NCBI GenBank assembly: GCA_030407005.1
Contig: JAUDYN010000004.1
Coordinates: forward strand, 2,790,001 to 2,854,000
Source: Desarmillaria ectypa
Taxonomy: Eukaryota > Basidiomycota > Agaricomycetes > Agaricales > Physalacriaceae
Direction of reading: 5' to 3'
Length of the DNA: 64,000 bases
This document shows positions 35,451-47,161 of the stretch, one piece after another. The notes beneath the pieces are model-generated. The model was not told where the DNA came from and did not search any database. It saw nothing but the letters and a program-made list of their open reading frames with translations. Position 1 is the first letter of the stretch. Each line of letters starts with the position of its first letter. The position numbers were made by a program, and so were the translations under genes.

Positions 35451-35723
35451 GAGGGAAGGAGGAGGGTTTATTTGCTTGCCATCAGCTTCTGGTTGCGGTC
35501 ATGTGACTGGCGCGTTGGTTGGAATTCACTGACTGCCACAGGCGTCCGCTACATCACACCTTCGAGGCCGCCCTTGAATTCAAATAGGAACCTACCACCT
35601 CTCCACCTTACTTCCTTACCGGGTTTGCAGTCATCTTCCACATCCTATCCTTCACTCTCCCTCATTTCGCCATCATTTGCTTTCGCAGCCACAGCAGTAT
35701 TTCTGCTCGCTGCAATCTCAATT

Positions 35724-38245
35724 ATGCTCGGGTCTCGTACGAAAAAGGTCACCTCCTACGGAAAGCGTAGGCAGCGCGTCGTCAATATTACATCCGAGGA
35801 AAGAAGGCGTGGAGGGTACGACTTGGATCCAACAGAACCCAAGTACGGGACGACGGTTCCCAGCATCAGGAACAGGGAAAATATTGTACCATTGATTATC
35901 AAGGGAAGAAAGGTGTCGTCACCAAAGGTGGTTATACCGCGATTGAAGAAGCGCTCACCCAAAACACCTCCAAAACGGATAGGCTCGTTATTCGACACCC
36001 CTGCTCGGACACCGTTGGCGATATTCCATCCAAATGGACCTGGGTCCCCAGCCATCTTGCCCAAGCAACGGAAGAAGCTATTGTCCCCGAAAGCTCCATC
36101 GGGGCTACGCAAACCGTTCTCACCATTCGTCGAAACGGATATTACGGTGGTGGATGACCAAGGCCGGACGCTGAAGAAAGAGAGGAGAGTCTCGCGGACA
36201 AATGCTAAACCTGCGGATGACTCTGATAGTGATTCTGTTGTCGTCGTCGCGGTGCGAAAGCCTCGTATGCTAAAGAATCGTGTTGTCATTTCAGATGATT
36301 CTGGTTCTGAGGCACAGTCAGGATCCGATAGTGATTATTCCATTTCATCTTCGTATAGTCCCCCTCGAAAGCCAAAAGCAAAGCCTCTTAGCCGAACAAC
36401 GGTCAGGAATGCACTGAAAGCCACGGGTAATGGCCAATGCGATGCCACTCGTAGCGCAGGAGGTCAACTTCCCAAAGCACCTTCTGGTCCGGAGGCAATG
36501 ATTGGTCCGTCTAATCCATCGAGCAATCTACCAAACACCCGAGTTTACATTGACCTCACGGGAGACACCCTTCCAGCAATACCAGCGCCTGCCCGATATC
36601 AGCCTGGTATCTTACCGATTCATAAAACCCGTCAACTGACTCCCGTTCGACCGGGAAAGAGCAGACTTTTTGCTCCCCCTTCTCCTCCTTCTCCAACGAC
36701 AACCTCTGAACTTGATTTTGACTTCGACGACCTGTCCATAGGTGAGGATGACCTTGGCGCCGCCGCTACCCCTGCGCCTGGTGTGCCTCACTACCTCCGT
36801 CCTCTTTTGAGGGAGTGCAACCAAGAAGCATGTGGACTACATGAGTTTTCCGCGTTTATATCCACATTTCCATTTGATCCTATTTTGTCGTCGCCTAATG
36901 GACCATCTTCCAAACTCCATTTCCGCAAAGTCGGCGAAGCGAGTTATTCGGAAGTGTTTGGAATTGGCGACGTTGTTCTTAAGGTTATACCTCTAAGAGA
37001 CGAGTCAGCTTCTACAGACGGACTGCCTGTAGATGTCGATCAGCCGGCGCCTACAGACGTCCGAGATGTTCTTAAGGAAATCATCGTCACACGAGCAATG
37101 GGCGAGGTTTACGACGGCTTTGTGAAGCTGCTGAAAGCATACGTTGTGAAGGGACGATATCCGGAGAAGCTTCTACGCCTCTGGGACGAGTACAACGAGC
37201 AAAAAGGCTCCGAAAGTATACGTCCAGGTTCGTTGAACTTTCTAGTTAGCTATGTCCTAAACTTAGCGGATCCTCACAGATACATTCACGTTGTCCCAGG
37301 TTTATGCTATTGTGGTGTTACCGAATGGCGGGCCAGACCTTGAGTCTTATACCTTCAGAAACGCGATAAAGACAGGTTGGCGACAGGCTTGCAGTATATT
37401 TTGGCAGGTTGCGAAGTCCTTGGCGCATGCAGAACAACTGGTATCTTTCGAGGTGAGCTACAGACGTCCTTAACATGTTACGTTAATCGTAAAGACTGCC
37501 AGCATCGAGATCTTCATTGGGGTCAAATCCTTGTTAAGGATCTTCCCTTGCCGACCGCATTGCCTCTTCAGGCGCAACCTCTAAACCGGAAGCCTACTAA
37601 GAAGGCTCGTACACCGATGGACGACAAGTGTCATGGTGTGCAAGTTACTTTGATTGATCTTGGACTATCTCGTATGGACGCTGGAGACGGTTGTGGCGGT
37701 GAGATGATCCATTGGACGCCTTTCGATAAAGAGATATTCCAGGGCGAAGGTACGTGTTCTGAGGCTAATCGGAAGTCTTCCTAACATGATCCATCGTAGG
37801 TGACTATCAATTCGACATTTACCGAATGATGCGAGACCAAAACAATGGCCAATGGGAACCCTTCCTACCGTTGACGAATGTTATGGTGAGTTCGCTCATA
37901 GTTGATTTTGCAGCATGTCAGACTGATGATACCGTTCAGTGGCTCCATTATCTATTGGTCAAGCTTCTTCGCTTTAAAGGAATCAAACCTCCAGCACGCC
38001 GAGGCCAGGCGGTTTCTCCGGCATCAAACACTCTTACAGAACGGGAGTGTTACGAGTGCCTCGTAGATTTGGATCAGTGGTTAGGGCAATGCCTCGCTAC
38101 TGCTGCAGCCAGAGTGAAGCCTGTCAAGAACCGAAGGAAAGCGGTGGTCCCGGACAAAGATGAGGCAAGTTTGAATCCCATATGTGCCGGTGAAGTCGTA
38201 GAATATGGCATCAAGAAAGCATGGATAAAAGCCATTTCTCGATGA
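35724..38245 (+). CDS. HASPIN: Haspin-type serine/threonine kinase (histone H3-T3 kinase)
   Basis: Atypical mitotic kinase that phosphorylates histone H3 Thr3. The chosen start is ATG 35724-35726 (MLGSRTKKVTSYGKRRQRVV), which opens with the conserved KKVTSYGKRR motif; an upstream in-frame extension to 35472 is less likely. A basic, Ser/Pro-rich tail of ~350 residues precedes the kinase fold: KLHFRKVGEASYSEVFGIGD (Gly loop), VVLKVIPL (Lys), DVLKEIIVTRAMG (Glu), then GGPDLESYTF, HRDLHWGQILVKDL (catalytic HRDLHxGQ), VTLIDLGLSRMD (haspin's divergent metal motif, not DFG) and GDYQFDIYRMMRDQNNGQWE with PFLPLTNVMWLHYLLVKLL. Short introns in the C-terminal half. Ends at 38245. Confidence 0.9.
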
Positions 38246-38539
38246 AACATTGGAAGCCATCTAAATCGATATCCTGCTATCTATTTCCTTGTGGATCCCT
38301 TCGGTTTTTTAAGTAGATGTAAGATTGAATGAGTCCTCTATGTAACGTAGTGTAATAGTCCTATATATATATATCGATACATAATGCGGGGTTGGGGGTT
38401 GCGTGTAACCGACAGATGCGAACGAGGGTGATGAGGATATCATCGCTGGTTGGTAGGTGTAGAGGTGTGAATTCAAGCGATTGTGATGCATTACTGTCGT
38501 TAACGTGTTGTCCATGATGAATACAAAAATAAATGAGAT
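38246..38539. other. Convergent 3' intergenic region
   Basis: 294 bp between the haspin and Skn1-like stops, with a (TA)n run at about 38362-38373. No gene seen. Confidence 0.5.
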
Positions 38540-41101
38540 CTAGCATCCGTCAAGGAGCGAATTTTTAGGCATGGTCTGACCGTAGTCGTTTACCCATGTT
38601 GTCAAGTTGGGGTTGTAGTATGCCTCATTGTAACTGAGAATTGGGTCGTCATTGGTGTAGTGGGCATGGACGAGATGCAAATGGAACGTACGTTGCGATA
38701 TACTCTGCTGTCGGGAAGTCTTCCGGATCACACCCAATATTGATGTTATCCGGGTCCTGAAAAGACAGTGACGAGTTAGCCAAATCATTATGGACGTGAA
38801 GATGCTGAATCCAACCTGGTAGACCCGAATATAATCTACCAACATGACTGCAGGGAACGTGATGTGCTCTAGATCGACCTCTCCGAAGTTGGTGGACATG
38901 CCCAAGTTAGTCATGATGTACTGAACCAGATTTGTTACATTTTTGTGCGTCGAATGGTAGAAAGTGTACTGACCATAGGCTCTTGTGGTATAGGACGAGC
39001 AGAGATTTCCGTAGCGGTATCTGCCCCAACGCCAGCAGCATTTATTGTCCAGGCGAGCTTGCCGTTGTTGATCCAAGAAATGTACTTAGCAAACGGAATG
39101 AGCATACAAACTTCAATAAGGAATGTCGAAGAAAACTTACAGCATTATCTGACGCATAGCCTTCGAAACGGGTGAGCGCCAGAGTCTATCTGGAGTTGTA
39201 TATAATTTACCTGGTTTATACTAGAGCTCAATCAGCGGGCGAACGATAGGAACAGCGCGAAAGAACCTCACCTCAAACCCGTAGACAGCAAAGCACCCAG
39301 ACGCTAATTGATAGCATTCTTTATTCGTTTTCGATACAACAGAGCTTGCTTGCTGTGTCTTTCCACCAATATATGTATTGAGTACGGATATAGTAGTGTC
39401 TGCGATGATCAGGTTATCCGAACTGTTATCCCAAACGTATCCTGCGTTAAATGGCTAGTAAAATATTAGCTCATCATTTGTGTATTGCAGTCAGGGAGAG
39501 CTGCACGTACTGCCCACTGTCCTGATTGTGACACTTCACCGGTGCCCTCACTAACTTGTGCCTCGAATACATCAATTTCGGGGGCAGCCCGTCCAACATA
39601 GGTGCCGTCACTGTGCTTTGGACCTGGATGACTTTCTCCATTACAAGTGCACCGCGACAGTCTCTGTCCAGGCAAGTATGACAACTCATAGTTGGCGTCT
39701 GCGCCACCACTCGTTTGAGCTATTGCCGGTAGTCCATTGATCGTCTGGTTAGGTGCTGTGCCAACGTCGCAACTGTCATATGTGTAAGGCCACTGCAGAC
39801 GGTTTTCATAATTGTTATCGAAGAAGAATGATGATAAATGACTCACCATGCCGTCGAGTGATGCACCATATCCTGCACGTCCCAGGTTTCCCATAGCCCA
39901 CACGGCCGGCCATAGTCCAACAATGTTGTTGATTCCCGGAAGTTGGACAGAAGAAACTAGGTAACCACCAGTAAAACAAAACTTATTCCTGTGTTTGATT
40001 GTTATGAGACAACTTTTTAGCACTGAAAAGGAGCGAGCCAATTTACCATGTCTGTATGTGTCCTACAAACCGGTATCAGATTTAGCATTAAGAGGTTCAA
40101 GAAGACTTCTATTACCTCCTTGGTATTCGAGACCGTGGGTCTCCTTCGCAGATAGCGTGAGAACGAGAGATCCGTTCTTCGTGGTTATAGCAGCCGGGTC
40201 GTACCATTCCATGTTGTTGGTTTGCTGAGAGACAGTGAGGATTAGAGGTTCTTCAGCAAAAGGACCCAAGCGCACCCAATAATGAAGGTCGATGGCTTCC
40301 CAGTAAGGATCATCGCCTGGATAAAATGACCTTCCTTCCTCCTCGAATTCGTCAGAAAAGACGAGACGCCACTTCTTCCCATCACGCCATGAAGTAAAAT
40401 ATTGAGCATCCTCTGGGGTGTCCAAGTCTATTAGTCCAAAGTTTCCTATTTCTGGAACCTAAAGATAGAATGAGCCGGCAGTTCGTCAAACAATTCAAAA
40501 TAACGCACCTGTCCCGATGCATTGACTCCCAGGTTCAAGGCTGCTGACTCGTCCTGTCGTCGTACATAAGTGATGATTGGGTAGCCGACGCTATATGGGG
40601 AGTCAAGGATGGCATACGCGAGAGTAGCTTGAGGTAAAATACTTACAACAACGCTAGCAGTGCTCCGCAAAGGACAACCAAACAACCAATATTCGCGATC
40701 CCTCGACTGGAAAAAATGTTGAGTCCCCCACCATCCGCTAACCTCCCCCGGACTGCAGGATTATGTAGTTCATCATCTGCTTCCGTTACATTTGGCGACA
40801 ATTCTGAGCCCCAGGCCCGCGGATCCGCAGAAAGTGAAAACTGCCAGCAATGCAGTTAGCTGGTCATTCTAAACCAAATCTAGGAGCAGATACCTTGCTT
40901 GATACAGATAATCCGGAGATGGTCGAAGCAGGGTATGGCGATGGCAACTCTCCCTATGAATTTAAAGTCAAGCTGCGTAAGTTGCGGAAGGTCCATATAA
41001 ATCCATACCCATTCTGATTCCCGTCGGAAAGTCTGCGACGGACCAGCCGAGTGAAGGAGACTTGTAGTGGACGCAGTATCAAACCTTCGTGGATACGACA
41101 T
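38540..41101 (-). CDS. SKN1: GH16 Kre6/Skn1-type beta-glucan synthesis protein
   Basis: Type II membrane protein needed for beta-1,6-glucan assembly. Start ATG 41099-41101 (MSYPRRFDTASTTSLLHSAG). A cytosolic N-terminus with SADPRAWGSELSPNVTEADD leads to a signal anchor, IANIGCLVVLCGALLALF. The lumenal domain begins YPIITYVRRQDESAALNLGV and VPEIGNFGLIDLDTPEDAQY, then WRLVFSDEFEEEGRSFYPGD, NNMEWYDPAAITTKNGSLVL, GLWPAVWAMGNLGRAGYGAS and PEIDVFEAQ (the GH16 E-x-D-x-x-E equivalent is EIDVFE). The end YNPNLTTWVNDYGQTMPKNS followed by LLDGC matches Skn1. Many introns. Just upstream lies a 14-base poly-G run (about 41125-41138). Confidence 0.9.
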
Positions 41102-41490
41102 GGGTGCGCAGAAAAGGAATGAAGGGGGGGGGGGGGGATTGGTTAAAAGAGAGAAGGAGTAGTATCCAAGGTTGGAATCGGCGAAAGTGGCGTTAGCACG
41201 CGCAGTGCTTCTGATCTTGCGTGTATTTCGAAAATGATTGCTTCAACTTTACCCGATGAGTCTAAATTTGATTCAGCAGCAACGACTCCACGCGACGCGT
41301 CCGATATAAACGGTAACAAATATTCTCGATCATTGGTACAGGTGCGACCTGGTTACCGTTTGCCTAGATCATTAAGATCCATACAGCTCCTCAAGGCCTT
41401 ACCTTGTAAATTTCCGGGATCGACATTATTGGAAGTCGCTGTGCCTCCTAGATAGCTATTCTATTGTTCAGGAATCCTTTGGGAATGCAC

Positions 41491-42060
41491 TCAAAAAAGG
41501 ACTCTGACAGTGAGAACGAGTATAGTTGATGAGCATGGGAATACAAATACACCGAAAATATTGGAACCGTATATTATGCAATCGACACCCTGAGAATCCG
41601 AGTACTTATCCCAAGCATCAACTTTTTTTCTCAGCTGACCGTGCCTAGTCCACAAGTCTTTGATGTCCACGGAGGTGATATCTTGAGGCATCGGAGTTTC
41701 GTTAAATAGTCGAACGACTACGTCACCGTTGGCTAAGGGACCACTCCAAACCTGCCGTACATTCTCTTGTCGCCCTGATGTAGGCCGCAGCTTTCCCAAG
41801 CGAATCCTGATTCACCGCAATCACGTCCTTGTTTTTCATAGTATCTAGCTTATCGCTGGAGAGGCTGGACTAAAGGTGACTTGAGAGCGGCCCAAAATCC
41901 AAAGTGTGTCCTCATTTTTTGCCAGAGACTTTGTGGTGGAGTATACACCGGGGCAGCTCTGATGATATACGTATTGTGTTGATCGAGGCTCCAAGGCAGG
42001 TAATTGTAATAAATACGCCAAACGGCTGTCGCCATCTAAGAACTCCCATGCTGCGTGAAG
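41491..42060 (-). pseudogene. Broken GH27 alpha-galactosidase fragment
   Basis: Family-typical pieces appear in order on the minus strand but in different frames: HFGFWAALKSPL (about 41870-41910), SSLSSDKLDTM with KNKDVIAVNQDSLGKAA (about 41800-41860), then QVWSGPLANGDVVVRLFN and DIKDLWTRHGQL (about 41620-41760). In GH27 enzymes the first and second blocks are joined by a short conserved link, which is missing here, and a stop falls between them. The second and third blocks differ by one frame. The N-terminal (beta/alpha)8 core with its catalytic aspartates was not found upstream. I infer a truncated, inactive gene next to the copia remnant. Confidence 0.65.
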
Positions 42061-42840
42061 TACAGGACAAGCAACACGGTCGTCGGCGGCAAACACACGG
42101 CGAAGCTCAATCAAACCGGGGGCAATAGTACAGGAATGAAGGGCATGGACTTCATTCCCTAAGGCGACCTTGCAGAATCAGCAGAATCATCACTCGGGTG
42201 GAATTTTAGGACGAGAACGTTTTCCCCAACGTAAGACTTGGACGGTAAGGACATGAGTAGACAAAAAGAAACGCGTGAGAGCCTTGCGAAAAACAGGAAT
42301 TGTAGCCGTGAGATAAGCACGATGGCAATGTTTTCCGACGAGGGACTCCAAGAAAGTGCTTCATAGACAGTCGAGGGATAGTACCTTACCTTTAACCCTG
42401 GAAGCAATCTCCATTTATATCATCAAGATAGACCGTCTCTACGGATACAATCAACGTAGTAACAGTTTGTTCTGAATTCAACACGAAGATTCGGAGAAAG
42501 GAAGCAAGCACCCGTTGAAGATCCCCAAATCAGGATAGAGCATGACTACGCCGCAAGTTCTCCACAGAGTGACACCATCAACATGTTAAACGTGAGTAGC
42601 CAATGATGCCGACAATCTGCCGTGCCGTGCATGCCGTCATCCGCGTTATTGTCACAAGTCACACTTGTTACACCTTTTCTGAGCATTCCATCATATTTCG
42701 TGGTCCTGATTCTCAAAGTCCTCTCACAAGAGATCAATACTGCTACTGGGAATCTTTACGGGAACTACACCGAGTTTACCAATGCATTCTCAGATGGGAA
42801 GCATGCTGTGAAGATGTTAGCACAGTTTGGTGAATGAATA
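42061..42840. other. Intergenic DNA between GH27 relic and copia remnant
   Basis: No intact gene. Minus-strand frames at 42061-42114 may be further eroded GH27 sequence (AWRIYYNYLPW-like). CpG content is normal up to about 42790, then collapses, marking the edge of the retroelement island. Confidence 0.4.
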
Positions 42841-43391
42841 TGGCAAGCATTCTATATGTGTACTTTTTGCTCATTGATTTACTTCTGGTTACTGACTGTG
42901 TGGGGTAGGCAATCATCAATGGCAGCATCTTGAGAAACCTATCCTAACAGTGTCATAAAATGGGACAGAATGAAGATCTTAGATTATTGCAGGAGAGAAC
43001 AGCACTGCTAGAAGTATGATCTTTGGTTGGTCATCTTTGTGAGCCTACAGGCACTGTTTGATGCTCACACCCTGACTTTCTTATCCTGGGCAATGTTGTC
43101 CCCATTTACAGTATTTTCAGTCAGATTGCTGTATGCAGATATAATTGTTGAGCATGAATATCTAGCAATACATTCTTCTGTTAGACCCACATTCCATGTG
43201 ATCTTCAGACATGCATTATTCCTTGGGCTATCTTGCATTTGGACAATCACCCTTGGAGAATGGCTTTGGTCTTCTGATCTTAGCATGGAGAGTATGTGGT
43301 ATAGAAATAAACTTTAGTTGAAAGATAAAGAATATATAGTATAAACTATATGGCTTTTATATTAAATGAGGTTCTATATATATGTCTGGAA

Positions 43392-45520
43392 TCATGAGAT
43401 ATTCATGAGAAGAATAAAGAGATTGCATGCTTGTCTCATAATCTCAGCAAGTGGCTGTGCCATATAAATAGATTTATTGAGCTTTCCATTCAAGTAGGCT
43501 CCAATGATATTTATTCTATGAATAATCAGGTTTCTTTGTGTGGCAATAGCCATAAGTAGGTGGAATGTGCCCAGCCTAACTACAGATGCATATGTCTCAA
43601 AGAAATCAATTCCAGGTTTCTGCAAAAATCCTTTTGCAATGAGTCTGGCTTTATGCCTGGTGATTTTCCCATCACCATCTCTTTTCAGCCTGTAGATCCA
43701 CTTGCAATCAACAAGCAACCTATTCTGAGGTAATTCTTCCAGCTGCCATGTGCCTAGAGAAGTCAATAGATTATATTCTTCATCTATTGCTTTCTTCCAA
43801 TGATGCCAATCTGGCCTTGTTTTAGCTTCTTCAAGGCTTAATAGCTCATCACTAAGATTATCTGCAGTCTCTTTCACATGTGCATATTCTACTGCAATAT
43901 TTGCAGTCTCCAGTAGTTCCTTTGTTACTTCATGCTGCTTCTCTGGCAATTTTGTGCCTTGTGAGGCTGGATTATTAAGGAACCAATAACTCAGTGGGGC
44001 TACTGATGCAATCCAGACTGATTTGTCATGTGGCTGAATCACCTTTTCATGCTATACAGGTAACTTTGATTTGGTTGCTGGGCCATCAAGAGACATTTTC
44101 CCTTTTGTTTCAGCATTCCCAGCACTTGTGGATTTGTCTGAAATATCATCATTTCTATTCAGAATCTGCTCAACTTTGCTCTCTGACTCTTTCTCAAGCA
44201 GTGGAGGATGGGACACAATGTATTCATCATTGTTAGCATTTAGAATACTCTCTTCAGAGAATATAACATTTCTTGAGATCTGAATCTGCCTAGTCTGTAA
44301 ATTATAGTATCTCCAGGCTCTTAATTCATCTGTAAGATCTGTAAAGATAAATTCCCTTGATTTTGGGTCAAGTTTTGACCTTTTGTTATCCTGTTGCAAC
44401 ACCCAGCACTTTGTTCCAAATTTCTGGAGTATTAAAATATCTGGTTTTGTTCTACAAAACACTTCTTCTGAGGTTAGATTATTTCTGATGGCTCTGATTG
44501 GTGATCAGTTCTTCAAATATGTGGCATATGCCACTGTCTCAGGCTATAAAAATTTCAGCAGGTGATGTTCTTCTAGCATAGCATGAGCATACTCCACAAG
44601 AGTCTGATTAACTCTCTTGGCAACTCTATTTTAGGATGGAGAATACGTGACAGTTAGTTCTAACTGGATGCTATTGCTCTAGAGGTATTTCTTCATCTTC
44701 TTATTAATATATTTCTTCCTATTATCAATCCTCATAAACTTCAGATCCCTTTCAGTGTGGACTTTGATGTATTTTTGGTACTGCTGAATTTTCTTTCAGA
44801 TTTCTATATCTTGTTTCAACTTTAAAAAATACAACATTGTCCTCTGAGATTTCTCATCTGTGAAGCTTATGTAATATCTTTCTCCATAGATGCTCTGAGT
44901 TCAGATTGGCCCCCATAAGTCTAAAAATGTTATTTTACCTATTTTAGTATAATTCCTTTCAGCTTCTTGTGAAAATGGCTCAGCATGATGCTTGGCCTAT
45001 ATGCAGACTTTGTAATCCTTCTAGGGCACTGCTGACTCATTCACATCCATTCTCTTGACCATTTTCTTCCTAAATAGTCTCTTTACTGATCTCATATTCA
45101 GGTGGCCTATTACTCAATGTCACTTCTGCCATGATTGGGCTGGTTTTGTCATATGAGCCTGGGTTATTTCTGGTGCAATAATATCTAGGCTATACAGCTT
45201 CAATACCTTATCTCTATGGCCAATCCTTTTGCCATATGGTGAGATAATATCCATCTAGGATTCTTTGAATTTGAGTTTAAACCCAGCATCCATGATGTGC
45301 CTTAATGATATAAGATTGAATGGTGCTTCAGAACAATGAATACAGTCCTTTAGAGTGACTGCAGTGGTCTTCCTTCCTTCAACCATTTTAATCTTAACTG
45401 TTTCTCTTCCCAAGCCTTTTGACTTTCCTACACCAATAACTTCATGTTCTGGAGTCTCAATATAGTCAGAAAAATGCAATCTATTCTTGACTATATGCTT
45501 GGTGGTGCCTGAGTCTCTGA
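43392..45520 (-). pseudogene. copia pol remnant (protease, integrase, partial RT)
   Basis: Interrupted coding remnant of the element. Protease/pre-integrase part 45255-45520 includes FSDYIETPEHEVIGVG and CIHCSEAPFNLISLRHIMDA. The integrase part has numerous stops. Its C-terminal region (44052-44462) reads VFCRTKPDILILQKFGTKCW and ARDPKSREFIF-like SKLDPKSREFIFTDLTDE. The RT part has WHHWKKAIDEEYNLLTSLGT followed by WQLEELP, and ends shortly after INIIGAYLNGKLNKSIYMAQ. The catalytic YVDD region is absent, so it is inactive. Confidence 0.8.
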
Positions 45521-45808
45521 TCCATGATGATCCTGCAAGTGCAGTGGGTGTGGTGTCTTTTGCCCAAAAGCATAATCTTCTTTATCAGAATCTGACTTGA
45601 CAACATGTGCCTGAGTCTGGCCCTTCCCTTTTCCCTTCCATTGCTTCCCAGAATTCTTCTTCCCATTTGAGCAATTGGCCTTAATATGGCCAGTTTCTCC
45701 ACATCTATAACATGTGATTTTTGGGTTAAACTTCCTCTTGCTATGTGCTGCAAGTGTTGTTGTTGGGTCAGAAGTCTTTTCCCACAATCAGATATCTTCT
45801 TGGAGAAT

Positions 45809-46330
45809 TCAGGAGATCAATTTGTATGATTCCTTCAAGTCTGCAGTGTCCACTGATGAAATGAATGAATTCCATGATTCTGGAAATGATGTAAGCAGTG
45901 TGATTGAGAAGTCCTCCTCCTCAACAGTCTGCTTAAGGGATGCCAGCTCCTCCTGGTAGGACCTCATAGTCCTAATATGCTCCTCTATATTTCCTCTTTC
46001 TTCACACTGAGCTCTAAAGAATTTTCTTCTTACAAGGACAATTCCCATGGGTCCTCTTGACTCATACATGTCCTTCAGAGCTTTCCAGGCTTCTGTTGAA
46101 GTCTTAGAACCAGCAATATACACCAGTGGGCCATCCAAAACCCACAGCCTTATTGTTGAAAGAGCCTTCCTATCACTCTTCTTCCAATCTGCCACCAGTG
46201 CTGCTTCTGCCAGGGCCACAGAGCTTCCATTGGTATAGTCAATTAGACCTAAATCAGTTAGTATATTGATCATCTTGACTTTCCATGTTGGGTAGTTTTC
46301 TGGGCCCTTAAGAGGTTCAATCCTATACAT
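45809..46330 (-). pseudogene. copia gag remnant
   Basis: An open frame from ATG 46328-46330 reads MYRIEPLKGPENYPTWKVKM, the typical start of copia gag (L.G.ENY..W...M). It continues with STIRLWVLDGPLVYIAG, TSTEAWKALKDMYESRG and LASLKQTVEEEDFSITLLTS, the UBN2/gag-polypeptide fold, and stops at about 45809. The zinc knuckle that should follow is in a separate frame, so the gag-pol frame is broken. Confidence 0.8.
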
Positions 46331-46411
46331 GGACTAGCTATCTATTTGGTTCTATATGTGTACATAAAGTACAAGAGTGCAAAGTTGGTGATGATGTAAG
46401 TAGTTCAGTTA

Positions 46412-46429
46412 GGGCTGGGGCCCATAACC
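46412..46429 (-). other. Primer-binding site, initiator-tRNA half type
   Basis: Directly inside the 5' LTR, the minus strand reads ggttatgggccccagcc. This complements the anticodon arm of eukaryotic initiator tRNA-Met (CCCAUAACC core, as used by Drosophila copia through a half-tRNA primer), not the 3' end of a tRNA. One extra C interrupts the longer match. Confidence 0.65.
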
Positions 46430-46660
46430 TGTTGTAATGAGAGTGAGGAGAATGTAGAAAGGATGGTAAAATACTGCCTCTCAAGCAAGAGGTGTCCTAC
46501 TTAAATACATGTTGCACTACTTTTAGAACTTACTATGAAATACTATGTATGTCCACTTTTACGGTCCAAAGTTGATCCTGCTGAGTAAGCCAATCCTTCG
46601 AGTACATTCTAGTACTTGCTTGGGATTGCTATCCCAACATACACTATTATATTCCCAACA
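46430..46660 (-). repeat. 5' LTR of the copia remnant
   Basis: On the minus strand the repeat starts TGTTGGGAATA (or at an inner TGTTGGGATAG, plus coordinate 46639) and ends TCATTACAACA just before the primer-binding site, giving TG...CA ends and 231 or 210 bp. A TATTTAAGTA box lies in the middle (46495-46505). No second copy exists in the window, and no target duplication could be tested. Confidence 0.65.
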
Positions 46661-47161
46661 CCAAGTTCACAATGAACTTATTCAATGAAACTTATGGTCA
46701 CTTTCAGGTCCCACTGAAAACCCATGCTCTTGCCCTAATAGTCATTACTGATGTGCAAACAGACCAGTTCTTATCTCTTGGTTGGAGCACAGACAATAAA
46801 CAACCCTGTCATCTTGAATAGAGTTGCTCATATTGTTGAAGGTGATATAAGCGTTGACTCTGGTATGCTATCTTCGTCATTCGGTGCCAGCTGAAATGAC
46901 AGCTTCCAATAGGCATCATTCATATCATTGATTGTGTACTCTTGCCATCATATGAGAAATGGGAGCGGATGCGAGGTTCATTTCATAAGCATTCATTCCT
47001 GGGTCGTGTTCTAATCCTGCTCTACCTTACTGCTAAGCTAGATACTGATGTAACAATGTATGCAATGCAGCCTTTGGCGGCGGTAAGTCATAAGTAAAGT
47101 GATCAGAGAGAATGAGTCATAACCCTAACCTCATGATGAAACCTCCCTGTTTCCTTCCACC
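46661..47161. other. Intergenic DNA upstream of the F-box gene
   Basis: The first ~190 bp is still CpG-poor and may be older repeat DNA; from about 46850 composition returns to normal. No gene recognised. It includes the F-box gene promoter. Confidence 0.4.

Larger units (their letters stand above)
42841..46660 (-). mobile_element. Decayed Ty1/copia retrotransposon with one LTR
   Basis: Minus-strand element. From high to low coordinates: 5' LTR (46430-46660), primer-binding site, gag (46330-45809), CCHC knuckle CYRCGETGHIKANC (about 45670-45715), aspartic-protease motif RDSGTTKHIV (about 45490-45520), integrase remnants with many stops (44470-45250), and an RT segment beginning in 44042-43392 with LLVDCKWIYRLKRDGDGKIT and RHKARLIAKGF. 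This order (integrase before RT) defines copia. RT stops around 43400, and RNase H and the 3' LTR are missing; 42841-43390 is unrecognised but equally CpG-poor. By eye I find one CpG between 42841 and 46560. Confidence 0.88.

Noticed and set aside
35472..35723. Upstream in-frame extension of haspin
   Set aside because: It is leader-like, Ser/Pro-rich with no conservation; KKVTSYGKRR next to the ATG at 35724 is the conserved haspin start.
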